From positions 1 to 19,636 of the forward strand of contig DDXK01000096.1 of assembly GCA_002347185.1 (NCBI GenBank): a stretch of 19,636 nt of DNA. The letters run 5' to 3'. Position 1 is the first letter of the stretch, and every line of letters starts with the position of its first letter. This document shows positions 5,718 through 13,300 of this stretch, piece after piece. This DNA comes from Desulfobulbaceae bacterium UBA2262 (GTDB lineage Bacteria > Desulfobacterota > Desulfobulbia > Desulfobulbales > Desulfurivibrionaceae). A program made the position numbers and the translations under genes. Below the pieces are notes generated by a model. It was not told the origin of the DNA and did not search any database. It saw nothing but the letters and a program-made list of their open reading frames with translations.

Positions 5718-8315
5718 ATGGCCAGAAAAGAAAAAAATCGCCAGCGCTCCAAACGCAGCCCGGCATACCAAAAAGGAGCTTCGGCAACTGCCTACCGCCA
5801 GGCGCTCGCCGCCTTTCAACGCGACGAATTCAGCACAGCCGAGGCAATCTGCCGCGAAATCCTGCAAAAAGAACCCTCCCACGCCCAGGCCCTTTTTCTC
5901 GCGGGGCTGAGCGCCCACGGCCTCGGCAACAACAGCGGGGCCAGAAGGCTTCTCAACCAGGCCACGGCCCTGGAGCCGGAGAACCCGGAATTCCTCTATC
6001 ATCTCGCCCTTGTCCTGCAGCTGGGAAAAGAAATCGATGCCGCCATCGCCTGCTACCAAAAAACCCTGCGACTCAAGCCAGACCAAGCCGACGCCTGGGA
6101 CAACCTCGGCGTCCTCTATCACGTCCGGAACAACCCCCGGGAGGCCAGGGAGTGCCATCAGAAGGCCCTGGAGATCAATCCCCGCCATGGCAATGCCCAT
6201 CTCAACCTGGCAAAGGCCCTCATCGCCTGCGGAGAAAAAGAGCAGGCCATCGCCCACCAGCGCGCCGGCGTAGCCCTCCAGCCAGGCAACCATGCCGCGC
6301 TGGCCGACCTGGGGGTAATTCTCCAACTCAGCGGAAACATCGGCGAGGCGGTTGACTGCCTCCAGCGGGCGCTGGCGCAGGATGGGAGCAGCGAAAAAAC
6401 CCTGCACAATCTCGGCAGCGCCCTGCTCAAGCAACGCCGATACGAAGAGGCGTTGCGCCATTACCTCCGGGCCCTGGAGGTGGACCCATTTTCCGACATC
6501 GCCATCAACAACACCCTCTTTCTCCTCAACTATCTCCACGATGCCCTTCCGCAAGACATATTCGGCATGCACCGGCAACTGGGAGCCAGATTGAGTGCGC
6601 CGGCAGCAGACCATTTTCAGTTCACGGAACGGGAACGGAATCCAAACCGCCGGCTCAGGATCGGCTATGTCTCTCCGGACTTCAAGAACCATTCGGTCGC
6701 CTTCTTCTTCATGGCGATCGCCCGGCACCACTCCCGGGAGCACACGGAGCTCATCTGTTACGCCAATGGGCCGAAGGAGGACGCGGTCACTGCTCGCCTG
6801 AAGGAACTGGCGGACCAGTGGCGGGACATCTCGGCCATGGAGGACGCGGAGGCCGCCCGGATCATCTTTGCGGACAGGGTCGACATCCTGGTCGACCTCG
6901 CAGGCCATACGGCAAACTCCGGAATCAGGATTTTCGGCAGAAAGCCCGCCCCCATCCAGGTCACCTATCTGGGCTACCCCAACACCACCGGCCTGCCGGA
7001 AATGGACTACCGCCTGACCGATGCCGTCGCCGACCCAACAGGGAAAACGGAACACCTGCACACCGAGACACTGGTGCGCCTGCCGGATTGCTTTCTCTGC
7101 TACACGCCGGCGGAAACAGCCCCGCCCGTCGCCCCGCCGCCCGCAGCAACAAAAAGAAACCTCAGCTTTGGCTCCTTCAACAACCTCACGAAAATCAACA
7201 CCACCGTGGTCGCTGCCTGGGCCAGCATACTGAAAGCGGTTCCGGAGTCCACGCTTCTCATCAAAAGCCATTTGCTGGGCGACGAAAAAAACCGGGAATT
7301 CCTCCTCCGGGACTTCATGGAGCAGGGCATCCCTGCCCAACGCATAACCTTGCGGGGAAAAACGCCGACCGACATCGACCACCTGGCAATGTACGGTGAA
7401 ATCGATATCGCCCTCGACACCTTCCCATACAATGGCACAACCACCACCTGCGAAGCCTTGTGGATGGGGGTCCCGGTCATTGTCCTGGCAGGAGAAACCC
7501 ATGTGGCGCGGGTCGGGGCAAGCCTGCTGAGCGCGATTGGGCTTGAAGAACTGGTTGCCCTTTCCGAAGAGGAATATGCCGCCAAGGCCATCGATTTGGC
7601 GCATGATCCCCAACGGCTGAGCACCCTGCGGGCAACCATGCGGGATCGGATGCAACAGTCGCCGTTGATGGATGGCCAAGGCTTTGCCCGCAAGCTGGAA
7701 GCGGCATACCGGGAGATGTGGCGCAGATGGTGCGCACAATATTCGCATGCTTCACAGACGGAACACCCAGCCCAGGAATTGCCGGGCCACAAGGAGCCGT
7801 CCAGCCCCCTGGCGGCGAAACAGGAGCCCGCCAGGGCAAATATCCTCAACGGAAGCGAACAGTTCAACGGTGAAGAACTCTTCGGACAGCAACAGTATGG
7901 GGCGGCAACGGAGGCATTCAGACGGGATATTGAACAGAACCCCAACGACGAGGTGGCCCACAACAATCTGGGGGTCGCGCTCTGGCGGCTCGGCGACGCC
8001 GGCCTGGCCTTGCAGAGCTTCCAGAAGGCACTGACCATCAACCCCACATACCTTGGCCATCGACAACCTGCAGGCCCTGCTGGAAGAAAGCGCGAGGATT
8101 GGCACATTCCTAACCCCCTCGAAAAAGCAAACTATCCGCATCATCCACAACCTGGCCCGCTCCGGGGGCACCCTGATGTCCAAATGCCTCGGCTGCATGC
8201 AGCGGATAACCCTGCTGAGCGAAATCCACCCACAGGGAACCCAGTGGTTCAACCCCCTGCAGCAGGCCAGCGGGTGGTTTCACCTTTTATCGCCGGAAGA
8301 GCTTGCCGCCATTGA
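5718..8315 (+). CDS. TPR-GT41 (SPINDLY/OGT-like) glycosyltransferase, apparent frameshift near its 3' end; probable flagellin O-glycosyltransferase
   Basis: As sequenced it encodes 865 residues, but only about 778 look authentic. Domains: a basic N-terminus; six or seven 34-residue TPRs (about 25-262, e.g. WDNLGVLYHVRNNPREARE); and a GT41 catalytic region (about 311-675). The GT41 region includes RRLRIGYVSPDF, DILVDLAGHT with the catalytic-type His397, FGSFNNLTKI, and DIALDTFPYNGTTTTCEAL plus MGVPVIVLAGET for the nucleotide sugar. A second TPR block (about 714-778) ends in ALTINPTY. There the natural continuation (LAIDNLQALLEE) lies in the +1 frame, and the tail after base 8051 is junk. GT41 enzymes transfer GlcNAc or related sugars from UDP or GDP donors to Ser/Thr. 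Divergence from flagellin suggests flagellin as acceptor. The ATG was chosen for GAGG 5 nt upstream and because homology begins just after it. No clear promoter was seen. Confidence 0.88.
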   Translation: MARKEKNRQRSKRSPAYQKGASATAYRQALAAFQRDEFSTAEAICREILQKEPSHAQALFLAGLSAHGLGNNSGARRLLNQATALEPENPEFLYHLALVLQLGKEIDAAIACYQKTLRLKPDQADAWDNLGVLYHVRNNPREARECHQKALEINPRHGNAHLNLAKALIACGEKEQAIAHQRAGVALQPGNHAALADLGVILQLSGNIGEAVDCLQRALAQDGSSEKTLHNLGSALLKQRRYEEALRHYLRALEVDPFSDIAINNTLFLLNYLHDALPQDIFGMHRQLGARLSAPAADHFQFTERERNPNRRLRIGYVSPDFKNHSVAFFFMAIARHHSREHTELICYANGPKEDAVTARLKELADQWRDISAMEDAEAARIIFADRVDILVDLAGHTANSGIRIFGRKPAPIQVTYLGYPNTTGLPEMDYRLTDAVADPTGKTEHLHTETLVRLPDCFLCYTPAETAPPVAPPPAATKRNLSFGSFNNLTKINTTVVAAWASILKAVPESTLLIKSHLLGDEKNREFLLRDFMEQGIPAQRITLRGKTPTDIDHLAMYGEIDIALDTFPYNGTTTTCEALWMGVPVIVLAGETHVARVGASLLSAIGLEELVALSEEEYAAKAIDLAHDPQRLSTLRATMRDRMQQSPLMDGQGFARKLEAAYREMWRRWCAQYSHASQTEHPAQELPGHKEPSSPLAAKQEPARANILNGSEQFNGEELFGQQQYGAATEAFRRDIEQNPNDEVAHNNLGVALWRLGDAGLALQSFQKALTINPTYLGHRQPAGPAGRKREDWHIPNPLEKANYPHHPQPGPLRGHPDVQMPRLHAADNPAERNPPTGNPVVQPPAAGQRVVSPFIAGRACRH

Positions 8316-8904
8316 CAACCGGGGCGGCCTGCCGTTTCCGGAGGCCATCCGGCTTATCTGGGAGAAATGCGCGGCGCAGGGGAAAACCCTGGTTATCCGC
8401 GACTGGAGCCACCTGGATTTCATGGCTGTCCCTTTCCTGCAGAACACCACGGACAGATTCGCTCTCAATGATGCCCTGGCTGGAGAGTTCGAGATCAAGG
8501 AGATTTCCATAACCCGCCACCCCATTGACCAGTGGTTGAGCCTGAGTCGCCTGGCCATCATGGAGGGCAAGATCACCCTGGAAAATTTCCTGAAAGGATA
8601 CCGGAAATTTGCGGAGCACTGCCTGCGGACAGGCTTTATCCGCTACGAGGATTTTATCGACAGGCCGGAAGAAAAGATGGAAGAGATGTGCAACCGGCTC
8701 GTCCTGCCATACGACCCGGCCTTTATCGACAACTGGTGGAAATACGAAACGATCAGCGGCGACACCAGAAGCAAGCGCGGAGCGAAGAAGGAAATCAAGC
8801 GGGTTCCTCGCTACCCGGTTGCCGAGGAACTTCTTGCCCGCTTTGCAAACAACCATGACTATCAGACAAGTATTGCAGCGCTTGGCTACAGCCACCCCGG
8901 GTAA
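8053..8904 (+). CDS. P-loop sulfotransferase-like domain, probably the severed C-terminus of the preceding GT41 protein
   Basis: An open frame of 283 residues beginning at a TTG that is probably not a true start: no ribosome site precedes it, and its first dozen residues complete the TPR helix of the upstream gene. The rest looks like a PAPS-dependent sulfotransferase fold. It has a 5'-phosphosulfate-binding-like loop NLARSGGTLMSKCL (about 33-46), a 3'-phosphate-binding-like segment ISITRHPIDQWLSLSRL (about 151-167) and a late FIRYEDFIDRPEEKM (about 195-209). Such enzymes move sulfate from PAPS to sugar hydroxyls or tyrosines. Removing one base near 8052 yields a single protein of about 1061 residues: TPR-GT41-TPR-sulfotransferase. 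The family match is by motifs only, so activity and acceptor are unknown. Alternatively it is a separate gene translated by coupling. Confidence 0.7.
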   Translation: MAIDNLQALLEESARIGTFLTPSKKQTIRIIHNLARSGGTLMSKCLGCMQRITLLSEIHPQGTQWFNPLQQASGWFHLLSPEELAAIDNRGGLPFPEAIRLIWEKCAAQGKTLVIRDWSHLDFMAVPFLQNTTDRFALNDALAGEFEIKEISITRHPIDQWLSLSRLAIMEGKITLENFLKGYRKFAEHCLRTGFIRYEDFIDRPEEKMEEMCNRLVLPYDPAFIDNWWKYETISGDTRSKRGAKKEIKRVPRYPVAEELLARFANNHDYQTSIAALGYSHPG

Positions 8905-8976
8905 ATAGCCGTCCGCGCCCGTGCACCCTCAGAGAAAATAAGACAGAGACGAACTGAGATTTGCGAAAGCAACCCC

Positions 8977-9005
8977 ATGACTTTTGACAAGAACATATCT
9001 ATACT
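8977..9005 (+). promoter_or_regulatory. Possible sigma-70 promoter of the small coiled-coil gene
   Basis: ATGACT (8977-8982, 4/6 to the -35 consensus), a 17-nt spacer, then TATACT (9000-9005, 5/6 to the -10). It lies about 65 nt before the preferred start codon. A TTGACA also occurs at 8984 but has no -10 at proper distance. Confidence 0.4.
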
Positions 9006-9070
9006 GTTGTTGTCGAAAAGTTGCCCCGGCCCGGACCAGAAACCCCACCTCACTGCCCATGGGTGAAACG

Positions 9071-9370
9071 ATGGCCACCGATATCACGCAAGCAGGCAGC
9101 CCCGCCTCCCAAGCCAGCCTCAGGGCCTACACGGCCGAAAAAGCGGCCGCCGGCCAGCGGGTCCGCCAGGCCCGCGCCGAGCAGCAAGCCGCCGGCGAAC
9201 GCGAACGCGCCGCCCGCGCGGAAGAGACGCGCGCCCAGCGCCAGGTCGAAGAAGCCAGCGCCGAGAAACGGCAGGCAGCGGAGCGGGTGCGGGAGACAAT
9301 GACAGAAGAGGCGCGGATCGGCAGAAACAGGCCGCAAGCGGGCGGGAAGAAAATCGACGTGGTGGTATAA
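9071..9370 (+). CDS. Small Ala/Arg/Glu-rich coiled-coil protein of unknown function
   Basis: A 99-residue hydrophilic protein, not recognised by family. It starts MATDITQAGSPASQASLRAY. A long heptad-compatible helix follows with Ala, Arg, Glu and Gln in alternation (about 20-85), and it ends GGKKIDVVV. There is no signal peptide and no Cys. The ATG at 9071 is preferred because GGGTGA lies about 4 nt upstream; an in-frame ATG at 9059 without a ribosome site would add four residues. It follows the GT41/sulfotransferase locus on the same strand by 166 nt and has a possible promoter, so it may be separate. Biased composition in GC-rich DNA can mimic coding, so a spurious ORF is possible, but the codon-frame bias, hydrophobic C-terminus and spacing argue for a real gene. 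After the TAA the same frame stays open for 21 codons (ALKLMSADQILAQYSELVITV) before TGA. Confidence 0.55.
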   Translation: MATDITQAGSPASQASLRAYTAEKAAAGQRVRQARAEQQAAGERERAARAEETRAQRQVEEASAEKRQAAERVRETMTEEARIGRNRPQAGGKKIDVVV

Positions 9371-9525
9371 GCCCTCAAGCTGATGAGCGCCGACCAGATA
9401 CTTGCCCAATATTCCGAGCTGGTCATCACGGTTTGAAGGCGCCGGCGTCACCCCTCGGCCTGCTCAGCCAGTTGCCGTCTTGAACGAGCATTTCCCGGGG
9501 CCAGCTTTTCCTCTCCAGCGATTCG

Positions 9526-10292
9526 CTATTGCCTTTTTTCGGCGAGCGGCGCCGTCTCGAAGCCTGCCAGCCGTTTCCTGCCAAAGAGCCAGACCGCGCC
9601 GATGCTCACCTCGTAGAGGACGACGAGCGGCAAGGCCATCAGGCACTGGTTGATCACGTCCGGGGTGGGGGTGAGGATGGCGGCGATGACAAAGGAAAGC
9701 AGGATGGCGTACTTGCGGTGGCGATTGAGGAAGGAGGCGCTGACCAGGCCCATCTTGGCCAGCAGCACCATGAAGATGGGCAACTCGAAAATGACGCCGA
9801 AGGCGATGAGGAGCCGCAGGCAGAGGGAAAAATACTCCTTCACCGTCGGCATCGGGCTCAGAAAATCGCTGGAATAGCCGAGCAGGAACTTGAAGGCCGG
9901 CGGAAAGACCACGAAATAGCCGAAAGCGGCGCCGCCAAGGAAAAAGAGGGAGGAAAGCAGGCTGAAAGGCAGGATCACCCGCTTTTCATGGCTGTAGAGG
10001 CCGGGGGCGACAAAGCGCCAGAACTGGTAGAAGATGACCGGGCTGGCCAGGAGCAGGCCGGCCACCAGGGCGAGCTTCAGATAAAAAAAAACCCTTCCTG
10101 GTACGAGGTGAAGATCAGGCTCCCCTGCCCCGGCATGGCGGCGTGCAGCGGGGCGAACAGCCACTCGCCGAGCTCCCGGCTGTAGGAATAGGCGATGGCG
10201 AAACCCACCGCCGTGGCGATGAGCGCATGGATCAGACACTGCCGCAGCTCGGCAAGATGCTCTGTCAGGGCCTGCTTCTGAAACTCGTCCAT
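9526..10292 (-). pseudogene. tatC: Twin-arginine translocase subunit TatC, frameshifted in a homopolymer
   Basis: TatC is the polytopic inner-membrane receptor for twin-arginine signal peptides. The N-terminal part (71 codons, 10292 to 10077) reads MDEFQKQALTEHLAELRQCL and runs to YQEGFFFI, then hits a stop. The remainder is in another frame from the T tract onward: FFYLKLALVAGLLLASPVIFYQFWRFVAPGLYSHEKR, FELPIFMVLLAKMGL and PTPDVINQCLMALPLVVLYE. All are hallmark TatC segments. Adding one T to the nine-T tract (10083-10091) gives one 255-residue protein with six expected membrane helices, matching E. coli TatC (258). So this is a full gene with a one-base disruption: a mutation, transcriptional slippage, or a homopolymer sequencing error. 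The ATG at 10292 has GGAGG 4 nt upstream. No tatA or tatB is adjacent. The identity of the family is secure; its functional state is not. Confidence 0.9.
10083..10091 (-). other. Nine-T homopolymer at the tatC frameshift
   Basis: The minus strand carries nine consecutive Ts just after GAAGGG in tatC. With nine Ts the frame runs ...GFFFI-stop. With ten (or seven) it reads through GF(F)FYLKLAL into the rest of TatC. Such tracts are prone to replication slippage, polymerase slippage during transcription, and base-calling error. Confidence 0.9.
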
Positions 10293-10426
10293 ACCACCTC
10301 CACCCGCTGATTGCGCTTGCTGGCCAACGGCCTCGGGCATACTACCTCTTCCCGCCCCTCCGGTCAAGGAGTGGTTGGCCTCAGCCGGGCTTGCAATGCG
10401 GACCCAAACCCGGTATTACTCCAGGG

Positions 10427-11302
10427 ATGAAAACCATCGCCAAAGAACAGCTCGGCCAGGGCCTGGCCCGGCTCAGACAGCCGATCCTGCCCCTGGTCCG
10501 CATCGTCCAGTTCCTCTACCTCACCGGCCCCTTCGAGCGGGTCGCCCCCATTCTCGCCGAGCTCAACGAACCGGTGGAGATGGAGGCGGTCGCCTATCCG
10601 GAGCCACAGGCTCTGCTCGCTCCCTACCTGCCCGCCCTGGCCCGCTTCGAGCAGCTCAAGCACCCGGAGCTGGCCGGCTTTTGCGTCCTTGACGAAAACG
10701 GGACGGAGCTGGACAGCCATACCGCCATCGAGCTCATGGTCTGCCAGGAGATCCTCACCCAGGAACTGGAGGCGATCAACAGCCTCCTCTGCGGGCCCTG
10801 CGGCTGCGCCCTCTGCTGCGTGGGGCCGGAAGCGGACATGGCCCAGGAATTCTTCGAGATCCCCCTGCAGGCGGCCGAACTCGCCTCCTTCCCGGTCCCG
10901 CGGATCGACAGCCCGGAAAGCCGCGGCAGCGACCCCTACCAGGAGCCGCCCCTGCTGGTGGGAGGGATGCCCTTCTGCCAGGGGCCGACTGCCCTCTATC
11001 ACTGGCACAGCCACTGGAGCCTGATCCTGCCCAGGGCCAGCGCCTGCCCCAACCTCGATCCCGCCAGCGGCGGCTGCAACATCTACCCGAACCGCCCCGA
11101 GGTGTGCCGCCGGCCGCAGATCTTCCCCTACGCCCTGGAACGGACCCCGGAAAAAGACCGACCCGGCCTCCCCGCCTTTATGGCCCGGCGCAAGCTGCTC
11201 GCAATCTGGGATTGCCCCTATGTCCGCACCCTGCAGGAAGAAATCGGCCTCTATGCCGAGCTGTCCGGGCTTGAGCCGATCTTCAGGGAAAACAAGGGAT
11301 AG
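10427..11302 (+). CDS. YkgJ-family Cys-cluster (zinc/iron-chelating) protein
   Basis: A soluble 291-residue protein of unknown biochemical role whose family is named for putative zinc or iron binding by conserved cysteines. The visible cluster is CGPCGCALCC (Cys122, 125, 127, 130, 131). Later come ACPNLDPASGGCNIYPNRPEVCRRP (Cys207, 217, 227; the YxxRPxxCR signature) and Cys184 and Cys263. The N-terminal 115 residues are helical and have no motif I recognise. It is longer than the compact YkgJ proteins of about 110-150 residues. The start at 10427 is chosen over an earlier in-frame ATG because a weak CAGGG precedes it and the upstream codons look like spacer. It is divergent from tatC and converges on the next gene with a 10-nt gap and no visible terminator. 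Metal binding is inferred from the family. Confidence 0.72.
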   Translation: MKTIAKEQLGQGLARLRQPILPLVRIVQFLYLTGPFERVAPILAELNEPVEMEAVAYPEPQALLAPYLPALARFEQLKHPELAGFCVLDENGTELDSHTAIELMVCQEILTQELEAINSLLCGPCGCALCCVGPEADMAQEFFEIPLQAAELASFPVPRIDSPESRGSDPYQEPPLLVGGMPFCQGPTALYHWHSHWSLILPRASACPNLDPASGGCNIYPNRPEVCRRPQIFPYALERTPEKDRPGLPAFMARRKLLAIWDCPYVRTLQEEIGLYAELSGLEPIFRENKG

Positions 11303-11312
11303 GCCCGGCGGG

Positions 11313-11993
11313 TCAACGCTGGGAAAGCTTGTAGAGCGGGCTGATTTTCCGGATCCTCTTCGGCGGCAGGGCCTCCCAGAGCAGACGCCGTGCCGCCGGC
11401 CGCTCCTCGCTGCAGCCCACCACCGCCTCCTTGGTCAAGAGCCCGTTCAGGCGGACATCCCAGGCGGCGAGGGCAAGTGGCTCGGCAAGGATTTGCCCCT
11501 CCCCGGCCAGAGCCCCAAAGGCCTCCGCCTCCGGGGTCAAGGCCCCCAACTCGGCGAGGAGGGCGACGGTGAGATCGAAAAAACCCTTGCCGTCCCCGAC
11601 AAAGCCGCCGCTGCGATCCGCAGCCACCACCTCGGTGAAAAGCAGGCCGACCGGCTGCCGGCGCAGCTCCTCTTCGCCGGCCTTACTCCCATGCTGGGCC
11701 AGCCCCTTGCTGGAGACGGCATAGGCCAGGTCCCGGAAGGGGATGCTGTAAGGCTTGAGCAGGAAAAAGCCTTCCTTGAGCCCTGGAGCCGGCATGAGCA
11801 GCTCCTTGCCGTCCAGCAGGGAGTTGATGCGCACCTGCTTGAGGATGACCGCGGGGGTGACGAAGAGCCGCCCGGCCTGCCGGTAGCCGGGAAGGCGCCG
11901 CACCAGCTCGGCAATCCTGCCCGGCTCCCCGGCCCCGCCCGCCGCAGCCCCCGCCACGAGGAATTCGGCCCGAACATCTTCCTTGTTGATCAT
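11313..11993 (-). CDS. 5-formyltetrahydrofolate cyclo-ligase (MTHFS)-like protein
   Basis: The MTHFS fold family converts 5-formyl-THF to 5,10-methenyl-THF using ATP; some members have other roles. The 226-residue protein contains VTPAVILKQVRINSLLDGKELLMPAPGLKEGFFLL (about 50-85) and GGFVGDGKGFFDLTVALLAELG (about 130-151). The latter matches the family's glycine-rich motif before the late strand, but reads GDGKGFFDL rather than the canonical GxGGGYYDR. This suggests the divergent MTHFS-domain subgroup and a possibly different substrate. The start at 11993 has GAGGGGG 4 nt upstream; the frame is open 12 codons further up, inside a terminator, so the upstream start is rejected. It lies downstream of the carboxypeptidase gene but is separated by a strong terminator, so it needs its own promoter, not clearly seen. 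Confidence 0.68.
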   Translation of the reverse strand: MINKEDVRAEFLVAGAAAGGAGEPGRIAELVRRLPGYRQAGRLFVTPAVILKQVRINSLLDGKELLMPAPGLKEGFFLLKPYSIPFRDLAYAVSSKGLAQHGSKAGEEELRRQPVGLLFTEVVAADRSGGFVGDGKGFFDLTVALLAELGALTPEAEAFGALAGEGQILAEPLALAAWDVRLNGLLTKEAVVGCSEERPAARRLLWEALPPKRIRKISPLYKLSQR

Positions 11994-12025
11994 TTTCCCC
12001 CTCAAGTTTCTCTCTCTGCCGGCCC

Positions 12026-12074
12026 GCACACAAAAAAAGCCGGCAGGCAGCGCCTGTCGGCTTTTTTTGTGTGC
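12026..12074 (-). terminator. Strong bidirectional terminator (23-bp inverted repeat)
   Basis: Two 23-nt arms (12026-12048 and 12052-12074), complementary at every position except one G-U, with a 3-nt loop. Each arm includes seven As or Ts, so a GC-rich 10-11 bp stem is flanked by A/T tracts and can terminate from both sides. On the minus strand it lies 30 nt beyond the carboxypeptidase stop codon. Confidence 0.92.
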
Positions 12075-12103
12075 TCCTTGCCGGTCGCGACAAGCAAGAG
12101 CGC

Positions 12104-13198
12104 TTACAGTTTCGCGCTTTTCGCCTCTCCAGCCAGCACAGGGTAAGTGCCATGCTCCGCTTCCGAGGCGGTCCGGCGGCCGAGGGGCTGCCGCCCGCCG
12201 GCCTCTGCGTCAAGCCCTGCCCTGCGCTGTTGCCCAAAGCCGTATTCGACCAGGGTCGCGATATCCTGCCACATCGCCTCGCTGCCCATGATGGCGACCA
12301 CCAACTCCGCGTCTCCACGCTGGAACTTGCCCACATAGGTCTTCCGGGCCGCATGGGTGTAGCCGGTCTTGCCGCCCACCGCGCCATCCACTGTCCAGAG
12401 GGCCTTGTTGTGGGTGCGCAGAAGCTTGCCGTCACTGGTTTTCACCGTGGTCCGGGCCATGCGCTCGGCAAACTCCCGGTTGGCCATGGCCTTGTTGAAA
12501 ATGGTGGCCAGATCCTTGGGGGTGGACTGTTGCCCGGCGCGGGTAAGGCCGTTGGCGGTCTTGCAAATGGTGTTCCGCGCCCCGAGGGCCTCGGCCTTCT
12601 TGGTCATCAGCCGGGCGAAGGCCTGCTCAGAACCCGCCACCTTTTCCGCCAGCGCGACGCTGGCGTCGTTGGCCGAGGCCATCAGCACGGCGTTGATCAG
12701 ATCGGTGGCGCGGTAGGATTTGCCGGGCTTGAGATATATCTTGGAACGGGGCATGTTGGCAGCGTACTTGCTGGTGTAGACCAGATCCTTGTCCCGGAGG
12801 CTTTCCATGGCGATCAGACCGGTGACGACCTTGACCGTGCTCGCGGGCTGACCGGGCAGATCTGGCATGTGGGCGTAAATGGCGCGCCCGGTTTTCGCAT
12901 CCATGACATAGGCGCTGCGGCAGGTGAGCTTGGCCTGCAGGGCTGCGGAAAAGGGCGTGCTGCCGGTGGCCGTCTCCACCTTTTTCTTGTAACTTTCCGG
13001 GGAAACCAGATTGATCACCCCAAGACGCTGTTCATCGTCCGCAGCGGCGGCGCTCCCCTCGTCGGGGGTGAATTTGTGCTTGGACTGCAAGGTAACAACC
13101 TTGGCAGGCCGGGCTTCAGCCTGGGCCGCCGCCAGAAACAGCACAGAGAAACACAGAAAAACAGTCAGATAAAATGTCCTGGAAGAAAGCCGGATCAT
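12104..13198 (-). CDS. D-alanyl-D-alanine carboxypeptidase, peptidase S11 (penicillin-binding protein, DacA/DacC type)
   Basis: It removes the terminal D-Ala from peptidoglycan pentapeptides in the periplasm and so limits cross-linking. The 364-residue protein has a cleavable signal peptide (basic start, hydrophobic core FYLTVFLCFSVLFLAAAQA at about 9-27) and a Gln/Glu-rich linker. The three active-site motifs follow in order: STVK (Ser120 nucleophile, Lys123), SAN at 175-177 and KTG at 277-279. Spacing and order fit the S11 family. The C-terminal region after about 300 is shorter and more charged than in E. coli DacA and lacks a clear amphipathic anchor. The ATG at 13198 is preceded by AGGGG close by. 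A TTG four codons upstream exists but has no ribosome site. A sigma-70-like promoter lies about 75 nt upstream, and a strong terminator follows. Confidence 0.93.
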   Translation of the reverse strand: MIRLSSRTFYLTVFLCFSVLFLAAAQAEARPAKVVTLQSKHKFTPDEGSAAAADDEQRLGVINLVSPESYKKKVETATGSTPFSAALQAKLTCRSAYVMDAKTGRAIYAHMPDLPGQPASTVKVVTGLIAMESLRDKDLVYTSKYAANMPRSKIYLKPGKSYRATDLINAVLMASANDASVALAEKVAGSEQAFARLMTKKAEALGARNTICKTANGLTRAGQQSTPKDLATIFNKAMANREFAERMARTTVKTSDGKLLRTHNKALWTVDGAVGGKTGYTHAARKTYVGKFQRGDAELVVAIMGSEAMWQDIATLVEYGFGQQRRAGLDAEAGGRQPLGRRTASEAEHGTYPVLAGEAKSAKL

Positions 13199-13272
13199 GC
13201 CCCTGCTCAAGATAGGAAAATTTTATTGAAATTAAAAGGCGTTACACCATTCACCAACACCCATATTACATC

Positions 13273-13300
13273 ATTAAAATACAGACAGGATAAAAATCAA
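13273..13300 (-). promoter_or_regulatory. Possible sigma-70 promoter of the carboxypeptidase gene
   Basis: Minus strand TTGATT (13295-13300, 4/6) then a 16-nt spacer then TTTAAT (13273-13278, 5/6), in the AT-rich part of the 283-nt divergent spacer before ogt. The ATG lies about 70-75 nt downstream. I found no convincing promoter for the plus-strand ogt gene in the same spacer. Confidence 0.5.

Noticed and set aside
5568..7748. Minus-strand open frame of 726 codons opposite the GT41 gene.
   Set aside because: It is antisense to conserved TPR and GT41 motifs and carries no recognisable domain of its own.
8984..8989. TTGACA as a -35 box before the small coiled-coil gene.
   Set aside because: No -10 box lies 16-18 nt downstream; the TATACT is only 10 nt away. 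The alternative ATGACT/TATACT pair fits better.
10370..10400. GG-N10-GC spacing before the YkgJ-like gene as a sigma-54 promoter.
   Set aside because: The TTGC core is not in register and GG-N10-GC is common in GC-rich DNA.
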